DNA of 64,000 bases, taken from NCBI RefSeq assembly GCF_003850345.1, contig NZ_CP027707.1, positions 1,860,001 to 1,924,000 of the forward strand, read 5' to 3'. Within the stretch, counting starts at the first letter, position 1; every line of letters starts with the position of its first letter. Under the pieces are notes generated by a model. That model searched no databases, was not told the DNA's origin, and saw only the letters and a list, made by a program, of their open reading frames with translations. This document shows, piece by piece, positions 34,121 to 44,120 of the stretch. Made by a program: the position numbers and the translations under genes. Source of the stretch: Pseudomonas chlororaphis subsp. piscium. GTDB taxonomy: Bacteria > Pseudomonadota > Gammaproteobacteria > Pseudomonadales > Pseudomonadaceae.

Positions 34121-35775
34121 TCCGGCGTCTATTGGCTTTTTTTAGCGTCGCGGCCTTTGCTCCAAGTCTCTGGGCGGCCGACGCCCTGACCGGCGAAGTA
34201 CATAAACAACCCCTCAATGTCTCTGCGATCATCATGTTCGTGCTGTTCGTCGGGGCCACCCTGTGCATCACCTACTGGGCCTCCAAACGCAACAAGTCGG
34301 CGGCCGACTACTATGCCGCGGGCGGCAAGATCACCGGTTTCCAGAATGGTCTGGCGATTGCCGGTGACTACATGTCGGCGGCGTCCTTCCTGGGGATTTC
34401 CGCCCTGGTGTTCACCTCCGGCTACGACGGCCTGATCTATTCGATCGGCTTCCTGGTGGGCTGGCCGATCATTCTGTTCCTGGTCGCCGAGCGCCTGCGC
34501 AACCTGGGCAAGTACACCTTTGCCGACGTGGCGTCCTATCGCCTCGGGCAGACCCAGATCCGCTCGCTGTCGGCCTGCGGTTCGCTGGTGGTGGTAGCCT
34601 TCTACCTGATCGCGCAAATGGTTGGTGCCGGCAAGCTGATCCAGCTGCTGTTCGGCCTCGATTACCATGTGGCGGTGATCCTGGTGGGTATCCTGATGGT
34701 GCTGTACGTGCTGTTCGGCGGCATGCTGGCGACCACCTGGGTACAGATCATCAAGGCGGTCCTGCTGCTGTCCGGCGCCTCGTTCATGGCGCTGATGGTC
34801 ATGAAGCATGTCAACTTCGACTTCAACATGCTGTTCTCCGAAGCCACCAAGGTTCACCCCAAAGGTGAAGCGATCATGAGCCCGGGCGGCCTGGTGAAGG
34901 ATCCGATCTCGGCGTTCTCCCTCGGCCTGGCGCTGATGTTCGGTACTGCGGGCCTGCCGCACATCCTGATGCGCTTCTTCACCGTGAGCGACGCCAAGGA
35001 AGCGCGCAAGAGTGTGCTGTATGCCACCGGCTTCATCGGCTACTTCTACATCCTGACCTTCATCATCGGTTTTGGCGCGATCCTCCTGGTCAGCACCAAC
35101 CCGGCGTTCAAGGACGCGGCGGGCGCTCTGCTCGGCGGCAACAACATGGCGGCGGTGCACCTGGCCAATGCCGTGGGCGGCAGTGTGTTCCTCGGCTTCA
35201 TCTCGGCAGTGGCGTTCGCCACTATCCTGGCGGTGGTGGCTGGCCTGACCCTGGCCGGTGCCTCGGCGGTTTCCCACGACCTGTACGCCAGCGTGATCAA
35301 GAAGGGCAAGGCCAACGAGAAGGATGAAATCCGCGTCTCGAAGATCACCACCGTGTGCCTGGGTGTGCTGGCGATTGCCCTGGGCATCCTGTTCGAGAGC
35401 CAGAACATCGCGTTCATGGTCGGCCTGGCGTTCTCCATCGCGGCGAGCTGCAACTTCCCGGTACTGCTGCTTTCCATGTACTGGAAGAAACTCACCACCC
35501 GCGGCGCCATGATTGGCGGCTGGCTGGGCCTGGTCAGTGCCGTTGGCCTGATGATCCTCGGCCCGACCATCTGGGTGCAGATCATGGGGCATGAGAAAGC
35601 CATCTTCCCTTACGAGTACCCGGCGCTGTTCTCGATGGTCATTGCCTTTATCGGGATCTGGTTCTTCTCCATCACCGACAAGTCCACTGCGGCTGACAAT
35701 GAGCGGGCGCTGTTCTTCCCGCAATTCGTACGCTCGCAGACCGGCCTGGGCGCCAGCGGAGCGGTATCGCACTAA
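34117..35775 (+). CDS. actP: Cation/acetate symporter
   Basis: A 552-aa sodium:solute symporter with an N-terminal signal-like helix and about 13 membrane segments. Typical ActP stretches are [52 protein letters not shown] and [15 protein letters not shown]. It imports acetate and other short monocarboxylates. It is followed by a strong terminator at 35821. Confidence 0.94.
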   Translation: MIRRLLAFFSVAAFAPSLWAADALTGEVHKQPLNVSAIIMFVLFVGATLCITYWASKRNKSAADYYAAGGKITGFQNGLAIAGDYMSAASFLGISALVFTSGYDGLIYSIGFLVGWPIILFLVAERLRNLGKYTFADVASYRLGQTQIRSLSACGSLVVVAFYLIAQMVGAGKLIQLLFGLDYHVAVILVGILMVLYVLFGGMLATTWVQIIKAVLLLSGASFMALMVMKHVNFDFNMLFSEATKVHPKGEAIMSPGGLVKDPISAFSLGLALMFGTAGLPHILMRFFTVSDAKEARKSVLYATGFIGYFYILTFIIGFGAILLVSTNPAFKDAAGALLGGNNMAAVHLANAVGGSVFLGFISAVAFATILAVVAGLTLAGASAVSHDLYASVIKKGKANEKDEIRVSKITTVCLGVLAIALGILFESQNIAFMVGLAFSIAASCNFPVLLLSMYWKKLTTRGAMIGGWLGLVSAVGLMILGPTIWVQIMGHEKAIFPYEYPALFSMVIAFIGIWFFSITDKSTAADNERALFFPQFVRSQTGLGASGAVSH

Positions 35776-35820
35776 GGCCCCTGTGTATCGGCTTCTATAT
35801 ATAAGCTGAGTTGCAAACCG

Positions 35821-35850
35821 ATGCCCCTGTCGAGAGACAGGGGCATTTTT
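35821..35850 (+). terminator. Intrinsic terminator of actP
   Basis: A 10-bp perfect stem ATGCCCCTGT/ACAGGGGCAT with loop CGAGAG, followed by TTTTT. Confidence 0.92.
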
Positions 35851-35875
35851 GTTGCTTCAGGTATGTATCCGCTTT

Positions 35876-35995
35876 CTGTAGCCGCTGGCGCAGCCTGCGA
35901 TCGAGTGTGCAGCGCTCGCAAGCTCGTTCAGCGTGAGAGTGGTGTGGAGTTGGCGTTCCACATCCGCTGTGCGGCCGAATGCGGGCTGCTACAGG
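35876..35995. repeat. Degenerate REP-type element (TGTAGCCGCTG family)
   Basis: Begins with CTGTAGCCGCTGGCGCAGCCTGCGATCG and ends with GGGCTGCTACAGG; the right arm is eroded. It is the fourth copy of this family in the window. Confidence 0.6.
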
Positions 35996-36024
35996 GAAAT
36001 GGCAGGGGAGGGGAGCACAAACGA

Positions 36025-36050
36025 ATACGGCCTCTATAAAGAGGCCGTAT
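36025..36050 (-). terminator. Terminator-like hairpin after gltA
   Basis: A perfect 10-bp stem ATACGGCCTC/GAGGCCGTAT with a 6-nt loop lies 38 nt past the gltA stop. The minus-strand T run is broken (ATTCGTTTG), so termination may be partial. Confidence 0.65.
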
Positions 36051-36087
36051 CCGGTGCAGTCAAGACGTTAGCGCAAGGCAACAGGTC

Positions 36088-37377
36088 TTACTTGCGATCT
36101 TCCAGCTTGGTGATGTCGCGCGACTCGTAGCCGGTGTACAGCTGGCGAGGACGGCCGATCTTGTAAGGGCTGGAGAGCATTTCTTTCCAGTGCGAGATCC
36201 AGCCGACGGTACGCGCCAGGGCGAAGATCACGGTGAACATGCTGGTCGGAATGCCGATGGCCTTGAGGATGATCCCCGAGTAGAAGTCGACGTTCGGGTA
36301 CAGCGAGCGTTCGATGAAGTACGGGTCGGTCAGGGCGATCTCTTCCAGGCGCATGGCCAGTTCGAGTTGTTTGTCGTGCTTGATGCCCAGCTCTTTCAGT
36401 ACTTCGTCGCAGGTCTGCTTCATGACGGTGGCGCGTGGGTCGCGGTTCTTGTAGACGCGGTGACCGAAGCCCATCAGCTTGAACGGATCGCTCTTGTCCT
36501 TGGCCTTGGCGATGAACTTGTCGATGTTCGAGACATCGCCAATTTCGTCGAGCATGGTCAGTACCGCTTCGTTGGCGCCGCCGTGAGCCGGGCCCCAGAG
36601 TGCGGCGATGCCGGCAGCGATACAGGCGAACGGGTTGGCACCCGAGGAGCCCGCCAGGCGTACGGTGGAGGTCGATGCGTTCTGCTCGTGGTCGGCATGG
36701 AGGATGAAGATCCGGTCCATTGCCTTGGCCAGCACCGGGCTGATCGGTTTGATCTCGCACGGGGTGTTGAACATCATGTGCAGGAAGTTTTCCGCGTACG
36801 ACAGGTCGTTGCGCGGGTACATCATGGGTTGGCCCATGGAGTACTTGTAAACCATCGCGGCCAGGGTCGGCATCTTGGCAACCAGGCGGATCGCGGAGAT
36901 TTCGCGATGCTGCGGGTTATTGATGTCCAGGGAGTCGTGGTAGAAGGCCGAGAGGGCGCCGACTACGCCGCACATGACGGCCATCGGGTGGGCGTCGCGA
37001 CGGAAGCCGTTGAAGAAGGTCTTCAACTGCTCGTGAACCATGGTGTGGTTCTTCACGTTGCTGACGAACTGGGCCTTCTGTTCTGCGGTCGGCAGCTCGC
37101 CGTTGAGCAGCAGGTAGCAGGTTTCCAGGTAGTCCGACTTTTCAGCCAACTGTTCGATCGGGTAGCCGCGGTGCAACAGAATGCCGTTGTCGCCGTCGAT
37201 ATAGGTGATTTTCGACTCGCAGGAGGCGGTCGACATGAAACCCGGGTCAAAGGTGAAGCGGCCCGTGGCCGTCAAGCCCCGAACATCGATTACATCGGGA
37301 CCAACGGTGCCGGTTAAAATGGGCAGCTCGACGGGGGCTGCGCCCTCGATGATCAACTGCGCTTTTTTGTCAGCCAT
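36088..37377 (-). CDS. gltA: Citrate synthase (type II)
   Basis: A 429-aa hexameric, NADH-sensitive type citrate synthase that condenses oxaloacetate and acetyl-CoA. It has the N-terminal domain of type II enzymes ([21 protein letters not shown]), the active-site His segments [17 protein letters not shown] and [11 protein letters not shown], and the C-terminal [14 protein letters not shown] and [22 protein letters not shown]. It is divergent from sdhC. AGGAGG directly precedes the ATG, and a near-consensus promoter lies at 37436-37463. Confidence 0.97.
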   Translation of the reverse strand: MADKKAQLIIEGAAPVELPILTGTVGPDVIDVRGLTATGRFTFDPGFMSTASCESKITYIDGDNGILLHRGYPIEQLAEKSDYLETCYLLLNGELPTAEQKAQFVSNVKNHTMVHEQLKTFFNGFRRDAHPMAVMCGVVGALSAFYHDSLDINNPQHREISAIRLVAKMPTLAAMVYKYSMGQPMMYPRNDLSYAENFLHMMFNTPCEIKPISPVLAKAMDRIFILHADHEQNASTSTVRLAGSSGANPFACIAAGIAALWGPAHGGANEAVLTMLDEIGDVSNIDKFIAKAKDKSDPFKLMGFGHRVYKNRDPRATVMKQTCDEVLKELGIKHDKQLELAMRLEEIALTDPYFIERSLYPNVDFYSGIILKAIGIPTSMFTVIFALARTVGWISHWKEMLSSPYKIGRPRQLYTGYESRDITKLEDRK

Positions 37378-37435
37378 GTGGCCTCCTATTTATGCTTGAA
37401 ATCATCAGACAGACCCCCCACGCAGGGCCCGCACC

Positions 37436-37463
37436 ACTATAGTGAGATAAATCCGAATGTCAA
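37436..37463 (-). promoter_or_regulatory. Sigma-70 promoter of gltA
   Basis: On the minus strand, TTGACA (37463-37458), a 16-bp spacer and TATAGT (37441-37436). The -35 box is perfect and the start site should fall about 50 nt before the gltA ATG. Confidence 0.7.
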
Positions 37464-37577
37464 TTTGCCTAAAGTCTTGCCCCAGAAGGCTTTAACCGGA
37501 CTTTTTCCTCGAAATTCCCCGCCATTTACGCCTTTTATCCGCCTAACGCAATGAGCTATTAGGGGAAGGGGATTGCG

Positions 37578-37606
37578 TTGTCATTAGTAGCCTAACTGTC
37601 TATACT
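37578..37606 (+). promoter_or_regulatory. Sigma-70 promoter of sdhCDAB
   Basis: TTGTCA (37578-37583), a 17-bp spacer and TATACT (37601-37606). This predicts a transcript start near 37613 and a leader of about 115 nt. Confidence 0.65.
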
Positions 37607-37728
37607 CGGCCACCGACCGCCATGGGCTTTCGGGCCCGGTTTGATGGGGGTCGTCACTCCCTGGGTGGTGGGTACCTGACCAGTGCACTCCCCAACAACT
37701 TTGCCCTGATTGTTAGGGGCTCTTCAGT

Positions 37729-38115
37729 GTGAAAAAAGCCGTGAATAGCCAACGACCTGTAAACCTAGACCTAAGGACCATCAAACTCCCAGTCACTGCT
37801 TACACGTCCATCCTTCACCGTATTTCCGGTGTCATCCTCTTTGTGAGCCTTGCCATCATGCTTTATGCATTGGACAAGTCGCTCAGCTCCGAGGAAGGCT
37901 TCGGCGAGGTGAAAGCGTGTCTGACCAGTCCGCTAGCCAAGCTAGTGATTTGGGGCATCCTGTCCGCCTTGCTGTATCACTTGGTTGCCGGTGTGCGCCA
38001 TTTGATCATGGACATGGGCATCGGTGAGACGCTGGAAGGCGGCAAGCTGGGCTCTAAAATCGTTATCGCCGTATCCGTGGTGGTAATCGTTCTGGCAGGA
38101 GTTTGGATATGGTAA
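37729..38115 (+). CDS. sdhC: Succinate dehydrogenase cytochrome b556 subunit
   Basis: A 128-aa membrane anchor of complex II. It contains RPVNLDL and SILHRISGVILF (Ser/Arg quinone-site region and heme-side His), three membrane helices and the second heme/anchor segment YHLVAGVRHLIMD. The GTG start at 37729 follows TTAGGGGC. It overlaps sdhD by 7 bp. Confidence 0.95.
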   Translation: MKKAVNSQRPVNLDLRTIKLPVTAYTSILHRISGVILFVSLAIMLYALDKSLSSEEGFGEVKACLTSPLAKLVIWGILSALLYHLVAGVRHLIMDMGIGETLEGGKLGSKIVIAVSVVVIVLAGVWIW

Positions 38116-38477
38116 CTAACGTCACGAACCTGTCGCGTTCGGGCCTCTATGACTGGATGGCACAACGTGTGTCTGCGGTCGTTCTCGCGGCTTATTTCAT
38201 CTTCCTGATCGGATACCTCGTTGCGAACCCGGGCCTTGGCTACGAGCAATGGCACGCACTGTTCTCCAACAACTGGATGCGTATCTTCAGCCTGCTGGCC
38301 ATGGTTGCTCTGGGCGCTCACGCCTGGGTCGGCATGTGGACCATTTCGACCGACTACCTGACGCCGATGGCGCTGGGCAAATCGGCGACTGCAGTACGTT
38401 TCCTTTTCCAGGCAGTATGCGGCGTTGCAATGTTCGCCTACTTCGTCTGGGGTGTGCAGATTCTCTGGGGTATCTGA
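38109..38477 (+). CDS. sdhD: Succinate dehydrogenase membrane anchor subunit
   Basis: A 122-aa three-helix anchor with the family pattern RSGLYDWMAQRVSAVVLAAY near the N-terminus and GAHAWVGMWTISTDYL, which carries the heme-ligand His. The ATG at 38109 has AGGAG 9 nt upstream within sdhC. sdhA starts 3 nt after its stop. Confidence 0.95.
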   Translation: MVTNVTNLSRSGLYDWMAQRVSAVVLAAYFIFLIGYLVANPGLGYEQWHALFSNNWMRIFSLLAMVALGAHAWVGMWTISTDYLTPMALGKSATAVRFLFQAVCGVAMFAYFVWGVQILWGI

Positions 38478-38480
38478 TTC

Positions 38481-40253
38481 ATGGCTAACATTCCAACGAT
38501 TTCTTTCGACGCCATCATCATTGGCGGCGGCGGCGCCGGCATGCGTGCCGCATTGCAGCTGGCCCAGGGCGGCCACAAGACTGCAGTGATCACCAAGGTG
38601 TTCCCGACCCGCTCGCACACGGTGTCGGCTCAGGGCGGCATCACCTGCGCCATCGCGTCGGCCGACCCGAACGATGACTGGCGCTGGCACATGTACGATA
38701 CCGTCAAGGGTTCCGACTACATCGGTGACCAGGACGCTATCGAATACATGTGTCAGGAAGGTCCGGCCGCAGTTTTCGAACTGGACCACATGGGTCTGCC
38801 GTTCTCCCGCACCGAAACCGGTCGTATCTACCAGCGTCCTTTCGGCGGTCAGTCCAAGGATTACGGTAAAGGCGGCCAGGCTGCCCGTACCTGCGCAGCT
38901 TCCGACCGTACCGGTCACGCACTGCTGCACACCCTTTATCAGGGCAACCTGAAAGCCGGCACCACCTTCCTGAACGAGTACTACGCCGTTGACCTGGTGA
39001 AGAACCAGGACGGCGCGTTCGTCGGTGTGATCGCGATCTGCATCGAAACCGGCGAAACCACCTACATCCGCGCGAAAGCCACCGTATTGGCGACCGGCGG
39101 TGCGGGTCGTATCTACGCATCCACCACCAACGCTCTGATCAACACCGGTGACGGTGTAGGCATGGCGCTGCGTGCCGGCGTGCCGGTACAAGACATTGAA
39201 ATGTGGCAGTTCCACCCGACCGGCATCGCCGGCGCCGGTGTACTGGTTACCGAAGGTTGCCGTGGTGAAGGTGGTTACCTGATCAACAAGCACGGCGAGC
39301 GTTTCATGGAGCGTTATGCTCCGAACGCCAAAGACCTTGCCGGTCGTGACGTTGTTGCCCGTTCGATGGTTAAAGAAATCATCGCCGGCAACGGTTGCGG
39401 TCCGAATGGCGACCACGTGATGCTCAAGCTCGACCACCTGGGCGAGGAAGTGCTGCACAGCCGTCTGCCAGGTATCTGCGAACTGTCCAAGACTTTCGCT
39501 CACGTTGACCCGGTGGTTGCTCCGGTTCCGGTTGTTCCGACTTGCCACTATATGATGGGCGGCGTACCGACCAACATTCATGGTCAGGCGATCACTCAGA
39601 ACGCTGAAGGCGTGGACGAGATCATTCATGGTCTGTTCGCAGTGGGTGAGGTGGCTTGCGTATCGGTTCACGGTGCCAACCGCCTGGGCGGCAACTCGCT
39701 GCTCGACCTGGTGGTATTCGGCCGCGCTGCTGGCCTGCACCTGGAAAAAGCCCTGACCGACGGTATCGACTACGACGACGCCACCGACGCCGACATCAAT
39801 GCGGCCCTGGCGCGTCTGTCCGCTCTCAACGAGCGTACCGATGGCGAAGACGTGGCTACCCTGCGTCGCGAGCTGCAAAGCTGCATGCAGAACTACTTCG
39901 GCGTATTCCGTACCGGCGAATACATGCAGAAGGGCATCGCCCAGCTGGCCGAGCTGCGTACCCGCATCGCCAACGTCAAGATCAACGACAAGTCGCAGGC
40001 GTTCAACACTGCGCGTATCGAAGCACTGGAACTGCAGAACCTGCTGGAAGTGGCCGAAGCCACCGCCATCGCTGCCGAAGTGCGCAAAGAGTCCCGCGGC
40101 GCCCACGCCCGTGAAGACTTCGAAGACCGCGACGACGAAAACTGGCTGTGCCACACCCTGTACTTCCCGGGTGAGAAGCGCGTTGCCAAGCGTGCCGTTA
40201 ACTTCTCGCCGAAGACTGTTCCGACTTTTGAACCAAAAGTCCGGACTTACTAA
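38481..40253 (+). CDS. sdhA: Succinate dehydrogenase flavoprotein subunit
   Basis: A 590-aa catalytic subunit of complex II that oxidises succinate to fumarate. It has an FAD-binding [14 protein letters not shown], the covalent flavin His in [33 protein letters not shown], and the catalytic Arg in the [19 protein letters not shown] region. Full length. Confidence 0.97.
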   Translation: MANIPTISFDAIIIGGGGAGMRAALQLAQGGHKTAVITKVFPTRSHTVSAQGGITCAIASADPNDDWRWHMYDTVKGSDYIGDQDAIEYMCQEGPAAVFELDHMGLPFSRTETGRIYQRPFGGQSKDYGKGGQAARTCAASDRTGHALLHTLYQGNLKAGTTFLNEYYAVDLVKNQDGAFVGVIAICIETGETTYIRAKATVLATGGAGRIYASTTNALINTGDGVGMALRAGVPVQDIEMWQFHPTGIAGAGVLVTEGCRGEGGYLINKHGERFMERYAPNAKDLAGRDVVARSMVKEIIAGNGCGPNGDHVMLKLDHLGEEVLHSRLPGICELSKTFAHVDPVVAPVPVVPTCHYMMGGVPTNIHGQAITQNAEGVDEIIHGLFAVGEVACVSVHGANRLGGNSLLDLVVFGRAAGLHLEKALTDGIDYDDATDADINAALARLSALNERTDGEDVATLRRELQSCMQNYFGVFRTGEYMQKGIAQLAELRTRIANVKINDKSQAFNTARIEALELQNLLEVAEATAIAAEVRKESRGAHAREDFEDRDDENWLCHTLYFPGEKRVAKRAVNFSPKTVPTFEPKVRTY

Positions 40254-40265
40254 AGGGTGATCGAT

Positions 40266-40970
40266 ATGTTGCAAGTCGAAGTTTATCGTTACAACCCTGA
40301 CACCGACTCCGCGCCGAAAACCCAGGTTTTCCAGGTCGACACCGGTGGCAAGGATCTGATGGTGCTGGACGTACTGGCGCTGATCAAAGAGCAGGACGAA
40401 GGTTTCTCCTATCGTCGCTCCTGCCGTGAAGGCGTTTGCGGTTCCGACGGCATGAACATCAACGGCAAGAACGGCCTGGCCTGCATCACGCCGCTGTCTG
40501 CCGTGGTGAAGAACAACAAGCTGGTTGTTCGTCCGCTGCCAGGTTTGCCGGTTATCCGTGACCTGGTCGTCGATATGAGCATCTTCTACAAGCAATACGA
40601 GAAGGTGAAGCCATTCCTGCAGAACGACACGCCGGCTCCGGCCATCGAACGTCTGCAGTCCCCTGAAGAGCGCGAAAAGCTCGATGGTCTGTACGAGTGC
40701 ATCCTGTGCGCTTGCTGCTCGACTTCCTGCCCGTCCTTCTGGTGGAACCCGGACAAGTTCCTGGGTCCAGCTGCTCTGCTGCAAGCCTATCGCTTCCTGG
40801 CAGACAGCCGCGACACCAAGACGTCCGAGCGTCTGGCTTCGCTGGATGATCCGTTCAGCGTATTCCGCTGCCGCGGCATCATGAACTGCGTCAACGTTTG
40901 TCCGAAAGGCCTGAACCCGACTAAGGCCATCGGTCACATACGTAACATGCTGCTCTCGAGCGGCGTGTGA
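40266..40970 (+). CDS. sdhB: Succinate dehydrogenase iron-sulfur subunit
   Basis: A 234-aa subunit with three iron-sulfur clusters: SCREGVCGSDGMNINGKNGLAC for [2Fe-2S], CILCACCSTSCPSFWWN for [4Fe-4S], and CRGIMNCVNVCPKGLNP for [3Fe-4S]. The ATG at 40266 (MLQVEV) with AAGGGTG upstream gives the normal Pseudomonas length. The in-frame GTG at 40257 is not preferred. Confidence 0.97.
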   Translation: MLQVEVYRYNPDTDSAPKTQVFQVDTGGKDLMVLDVLALIKEQDEGFSYRRSCREGVCGSDGMNINGKNGLACITPLSAVVKNNKLVVRPLPGLPVIRDLVVDMSIFYKQYEKVKPFLQNDTPAPAIERLQSPEEREKLDGLYECILCACCSTSCPSFWWNPDKFLGPAALLQAYRFLADSRDTKTSERLASLDDPFSVFRCRGIMNCVNVCPKGLNPTKAIGHIRNMLLSSGV

Positions 40971-41024
40971 TTCAGCTGCTGTAACCCAGCTGTTGTAAAG
41001 GCAGGACCGCTGTACCCGTAGAGG

Positions 41025-41058
41025 CTACGGCGCAGGCTTCAACCGGCGCCGTAGTTTT
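41025..41058 (+). terminator. Terminator/attenuator between sdhB and sucA
   Basis: A 9-bp perfect stem CTACGGCGC (41025-41033) with GCGCCGTAG (41046-41054) is followed by TTTT. It lies 54 nt after sdhB and 188 nt before sucA, so it may set the sdh/suc expression ratio. Confidence 0.65.
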
Positions 41059-41246
41059 AAGCTGAGCAGCAGCTCACAAAGTTGCCGCTCGTATTTTGAA
41101 GAAATGAGACAAGCAGGGGCATCCGGGCTGGTACCCGGACTATCAGCGTGATCCTAAGTGGCTTGTTTTGGTCGCTGCACTCGGACTTTTGCAAGTTTGC
41201 TCGGTGTCTTCGCCGGTGGTGTTCCCCTAACCGAGGGTGACCAAGC

Positions 41247-44078
41247 ATGCAAGAAAGCGTGATGCAGCGCATGTGGAACAGCGCCTACCTATCCGGTAGT
41301 AACGCTGCCTATGTGGAAGAGCTCTACGAGCTCTACCTGCACGACCCTAACGCTGTGCCAGAAGAGTGGCGCACTTACTTCCAGAAGTTGCCTACCGACG
41401 GCAGCACTGCCATCGATGTTTCGCACTCGACAATCCGCGATCATTTCGTGTTGCTGGCAAAGAACCAGCGCCGCGCCCAGCCGGTATCCGCCGGTAGCGT
41501 GAGCAGCGAGCACGAGAAGAAGCAAGTTGAAGTGCTGCGATTGATCCAGGCCTACCGTATGCGTGGCCACCAGGCAGCCCAGCTTGACCCGCTGGGGCTG
41601 TGGCAGCGTCCTGCACCTGCAGACCTGTCAATCAATCATTACGGCTTGACCAATGCCGATCTTGATACGACCTTCCGTGCCGGCGACCTGTTCATCGGCA
41701 AAGAGGAAGCGAGCCTACGCGAAATTCACGAAGCGTTGCAGCAGACATATTGCCGCACCATCGGCGCTGAATTTACGCATATCACCGATTCCGAGCAGCG
41801 CCAGTGGTTCCAGCAGCGTCTGGAAAGCGTACGCGGCCGTCCGACCTACTCCACGGATATCAAGGGTCACCTGCTCGAGCGCGTCACCGCAGCTGAAGGC
41901 CTCGAAAAATACCTGGGCACCAAGTACCCGGGCACCAAGCGTTTCGGCCTGGAAGGCGGCGAAAGCCTGATCCCGATGCTCGACGAGCTGATCCAGCGTT
42001 CCGGTTCCTACGGCACCAAGGAAGTCGTGATCGGCATGGCCCACCGTGGTCGCCTCAACGTCCTGGTCAACACCTTCGGCAAGAACCCGCGCGAGCTGTT
42101 CGACGAGTTCGAAGGCAAGAAGAAGGTCGAGCTGGGCTCCGGTGACGTCAAATACCACCAGGGCTTCTCGTCCAACGTGATGACCACAGGCGGTGAAGTT
42201 CACCTGGCCATGGCGTTCAACCCGTCCCACCTGGAAATCGTTTCGCCAGTGGTCGAGGGGTCGGTACGCGCCCGTCAGGATCGTCGCAACGACCAGACCG
42301 GTGACAAGGTTCTGCCAATCTCCATCCACGGTGACGCGGCATTCGCCGGTCAGGGCGTGGTGATGGAAACCTTCCAGATGTCGCAGACCCGCGGTTTCAA
42401 GACCGGCGGTACCGTGCACATCGTGATCAACAACCAGGTCGGTTTCACCATCAGCAACCCGCTGGACTCGCGTTCCACCGAGTACGCCACCGACGTCGCG
42501 AAAATGATCCAGGCGCCGATCCTCCATGTGAATGGTGATGATCCGGAAGCCGTATTGTTCGTGACCCAGCTGGCCATCGACTACCGCATGCAATACAAGC
42601 GCGATGTGGTGATCGACCTGGTCTGCTACCGTCGTCGCGGCCACAACGAAGCGGACGAGCCTAGCGGCACCCAGCCTCTGATGTACCAGCAGATCGCCAA
42701 GCAGCGCACCACCCGTGAGCTGTATGCCGATCGTCTGGTCCAGGGTAGCGTGCTCGACGCCGAGCGTGTTCAGGCGAAAGTCGACGAATACCGCAACGCG
42801 CTGGATAACGGCCTGCACGTCGTGAAGAGCTTGGTCAAAGAGCCGAACAAAGAGCTGTTCGTGGACTGGCGTCCGTACCTGGGCCACGCCTGGACTGCGC
42901 GTCACGACACCACCTTCGATCTGAAGACCCTGCAGGAACTGTCCGCCAAGCTGCTGGAGCTGCCGGAAGGCTTCGTGGTTCAGCGTCAGGTCGCGAAGAT
43001 CTACGAAGACCGTCAGAAGATGCAAGCCGGCGGCCTGCCGATCAACTGGGGTTATGCCGAAACCATGGCATACGCGACCCTGGCGTTCGAAGGTCACCCG
43101 ATTCGCATGACCGGCCAGGACATCGGCCGCGGTACGTTCTCGCACCGTCATGCGGTCCTGCACAACCAGAAAGACGCCAGCACCTACATTCCGCTGCAGC
43201 ACCTGTACGACGGCCAGCCACGTTTCGATCTGTACGATTCGTTCCTGTCCGAAGAAGCCGTACTGGCGTTCGAATACGGTTACTCGACCACCACGCCAAA
43301 CGCGCTGGTGATCTGGGAAGCCCAGTTCGGCGACTTCGCCAACGGTGCCCAGGTGGTAATCGACCAGTTCATCACCAGTGGCGAGCACAAGTGGGGCCGT
43401 CTCTGCGGTCTGACCATGCTGCTGCCGCACGGTTATGAAGGTCAGGGGCCGGAGCACTCTTCGGCTCGTCTGGAGCGTTACCTGCAGCTGTGCGCCGAGC
43501 ACAACATCCAGGTCTGCATGCCGACTACCCCGGCCCAGATCTACCACCTGCTGCGTCGTCAGGTGATTCGCCCGCTGCGCAAGCCGCTGGTGGTCCTGAC
43601 TCCGAAATCGCTGCTGCGTCATAAACTGGCCATCTCGACCCTGGAAGATCTGGCGGAAGGTTCGTTCCAGACCGTTATTCCGGAAATCGATGCCCAGGAT
43701 CCAAAAGATGTAGGTCGCATCGTTCTGTGTAGCGGCAAGGTCTACTACGACCTGCTGGAAAAACGCCGTGCTGAAGGCCGTGATGACATCGCCATCGTGC
43801 GTATCGAGCAGCTGTACCCATTCCCTGAGGACGACCTGATCGAAGTCCTGGCTCCGTACAAGAACCTCAAACACATCGTTTGGTGTCAGGAAGAGCCAAT
43901 GAACCAGGGTGCCTGGTACTGCAGCCAGCATCACATGCGTCGCATCATCAGCGGTCACAACAAGTCGCTCGTACTCGAGTACGCCGGTCGTGACGCTTCT
44001 GCTGCCCCAGCTTGTGGTTATGCATCGATGCACGCCGAGCAGCAGGAAAAACTGCTGCAAGATGCTTTCACTGTTTAA
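41247..44078 (+). CDS. sucA: 2-Oxoglutarate dehydrogenase E1 component
   Basis: A 943-aa thiamine-diphosphate E1o subunit that decarboxylates 2-oxoglutarate and transfers succinyl to SucB lipoamide. It shows the N-terminal E2-binding motif (YVEELYELYLHDPNAVPEEW), GMAHRGRLNVLVN, the ThDP-binding GDAAFAGQGVV and VINNQVGFTI, and the C-terminal LLPHGYEGQGPEHSSAR. Full length. It starts a suc unit separated from sdhB by 276 bp. Confidence 0.97.
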   Translation: MQESVMQRMWNSAYLSGSNAAYVEELYELYLHDPNAVPEEWRTYFQKLPTDGSTAIDVSHSTIRDHFVLLAKNQRRAQPVSAGSVSSEHEKKQVEVLRLIQAYRMRGHQAAQLDPLGLWQRPAPADLSINHYGLTNADLDTTFRAGDLFIGKEEASLREIHEALQQTYCRTIGAEFTHITDSEQRQWFQQRLESVRGRPTYSTDIKGHLLERVTAAEGLEKYLGTKYPGTKRFGLEGGESLIPMLDELIQRSGSYGTKEVVIGMAHRGRLNVLVNTFGKNPRELFDEFEGKKKVELGSGDVKYHQGFSSNVMTTGGEVHLAMAFNPSHLEIVSPVVEGSVRARQDRRNDQTGDKVLPISIHGDAAFAGQGVVMETFQMSQTRGFKTGGTVHIVINNQVGFTISNPLDSRSTEYATDVAKMIQAPILHVNGDDPEAVLFVTQLAIDYRMQYKRDVVIDLVCYRRRGHNEADEPSGTQPLMYQQIAKQRTTRELYADRLVQGSVLDAERVQAKVDEYRNALDNGLHVVKSLVKEPNKELFVDWRPYLGHAWTARHDTTFDLKTLQELSAKLLELPEGFVVQRQVAKIYEDRQKMQAGGLPINWGYAETMAYATLAFEGHPIRMTGQDIGRGTFSHRHAVLHNQKDASTYIPLQHLYDGQPRFDLYDSFLSEEAVLAFEYGYSTTTPNALVIWEAQFGDFANGAQVVIDQFITSGEHKWGRLCGLTMLLPHGYEGQGPEHSSARLERYLQLCAEHNIQVCMPTTPAQIYHLLRRQVIRPLRKPLVVLTPKSLLRHKLAISTLEDLAEGSFQTVIPEIDAQDPKDVGRIVLCSGKVYYDLLEKRRAEGRDDIAIVRIEQLYPFPEDDLIEVLAPYKNLKHIVWCQEEPMNQGAWYCSQHHMRRIISGHNKSLVLEYAGRDASAAPACGYASMHAEQQEKLLQDAFTV

Positions 44079-44120
44079 CGCCTTCGCGCACCTGAAACCG
44101 AATTTAAGGAACCACAGATA

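Larger units (their letters stand above)
35776..36087. other. Intergenic region between actP and gltA
   Basis: A 312-bp convergent spacer holding the actP terminator, a degenerate REP element and the gltA terminator. No gene is seen. Confidence 0.7.
37378..37728. other. Divergent gltA–sdhC regulatory region
   Basis: A 351-bp spacer with a minus-strand promoter for gltA and a plus-strand promoter for sdhC. It ends in a ~115-nt sdh leader that contains a GGGC...GCCC hairpin (about 37624-37637). No gene is seen. Confidence 0.7.

Noticed and set aside
37977..40937. Very long open frame on the minus strand opposite sdhD–sdhA–sdhB
   Set aside because: It is antisense to three certain genes, has no homology-like composition, and arises from high-GC codon bias that removes stops on the opposite strand.
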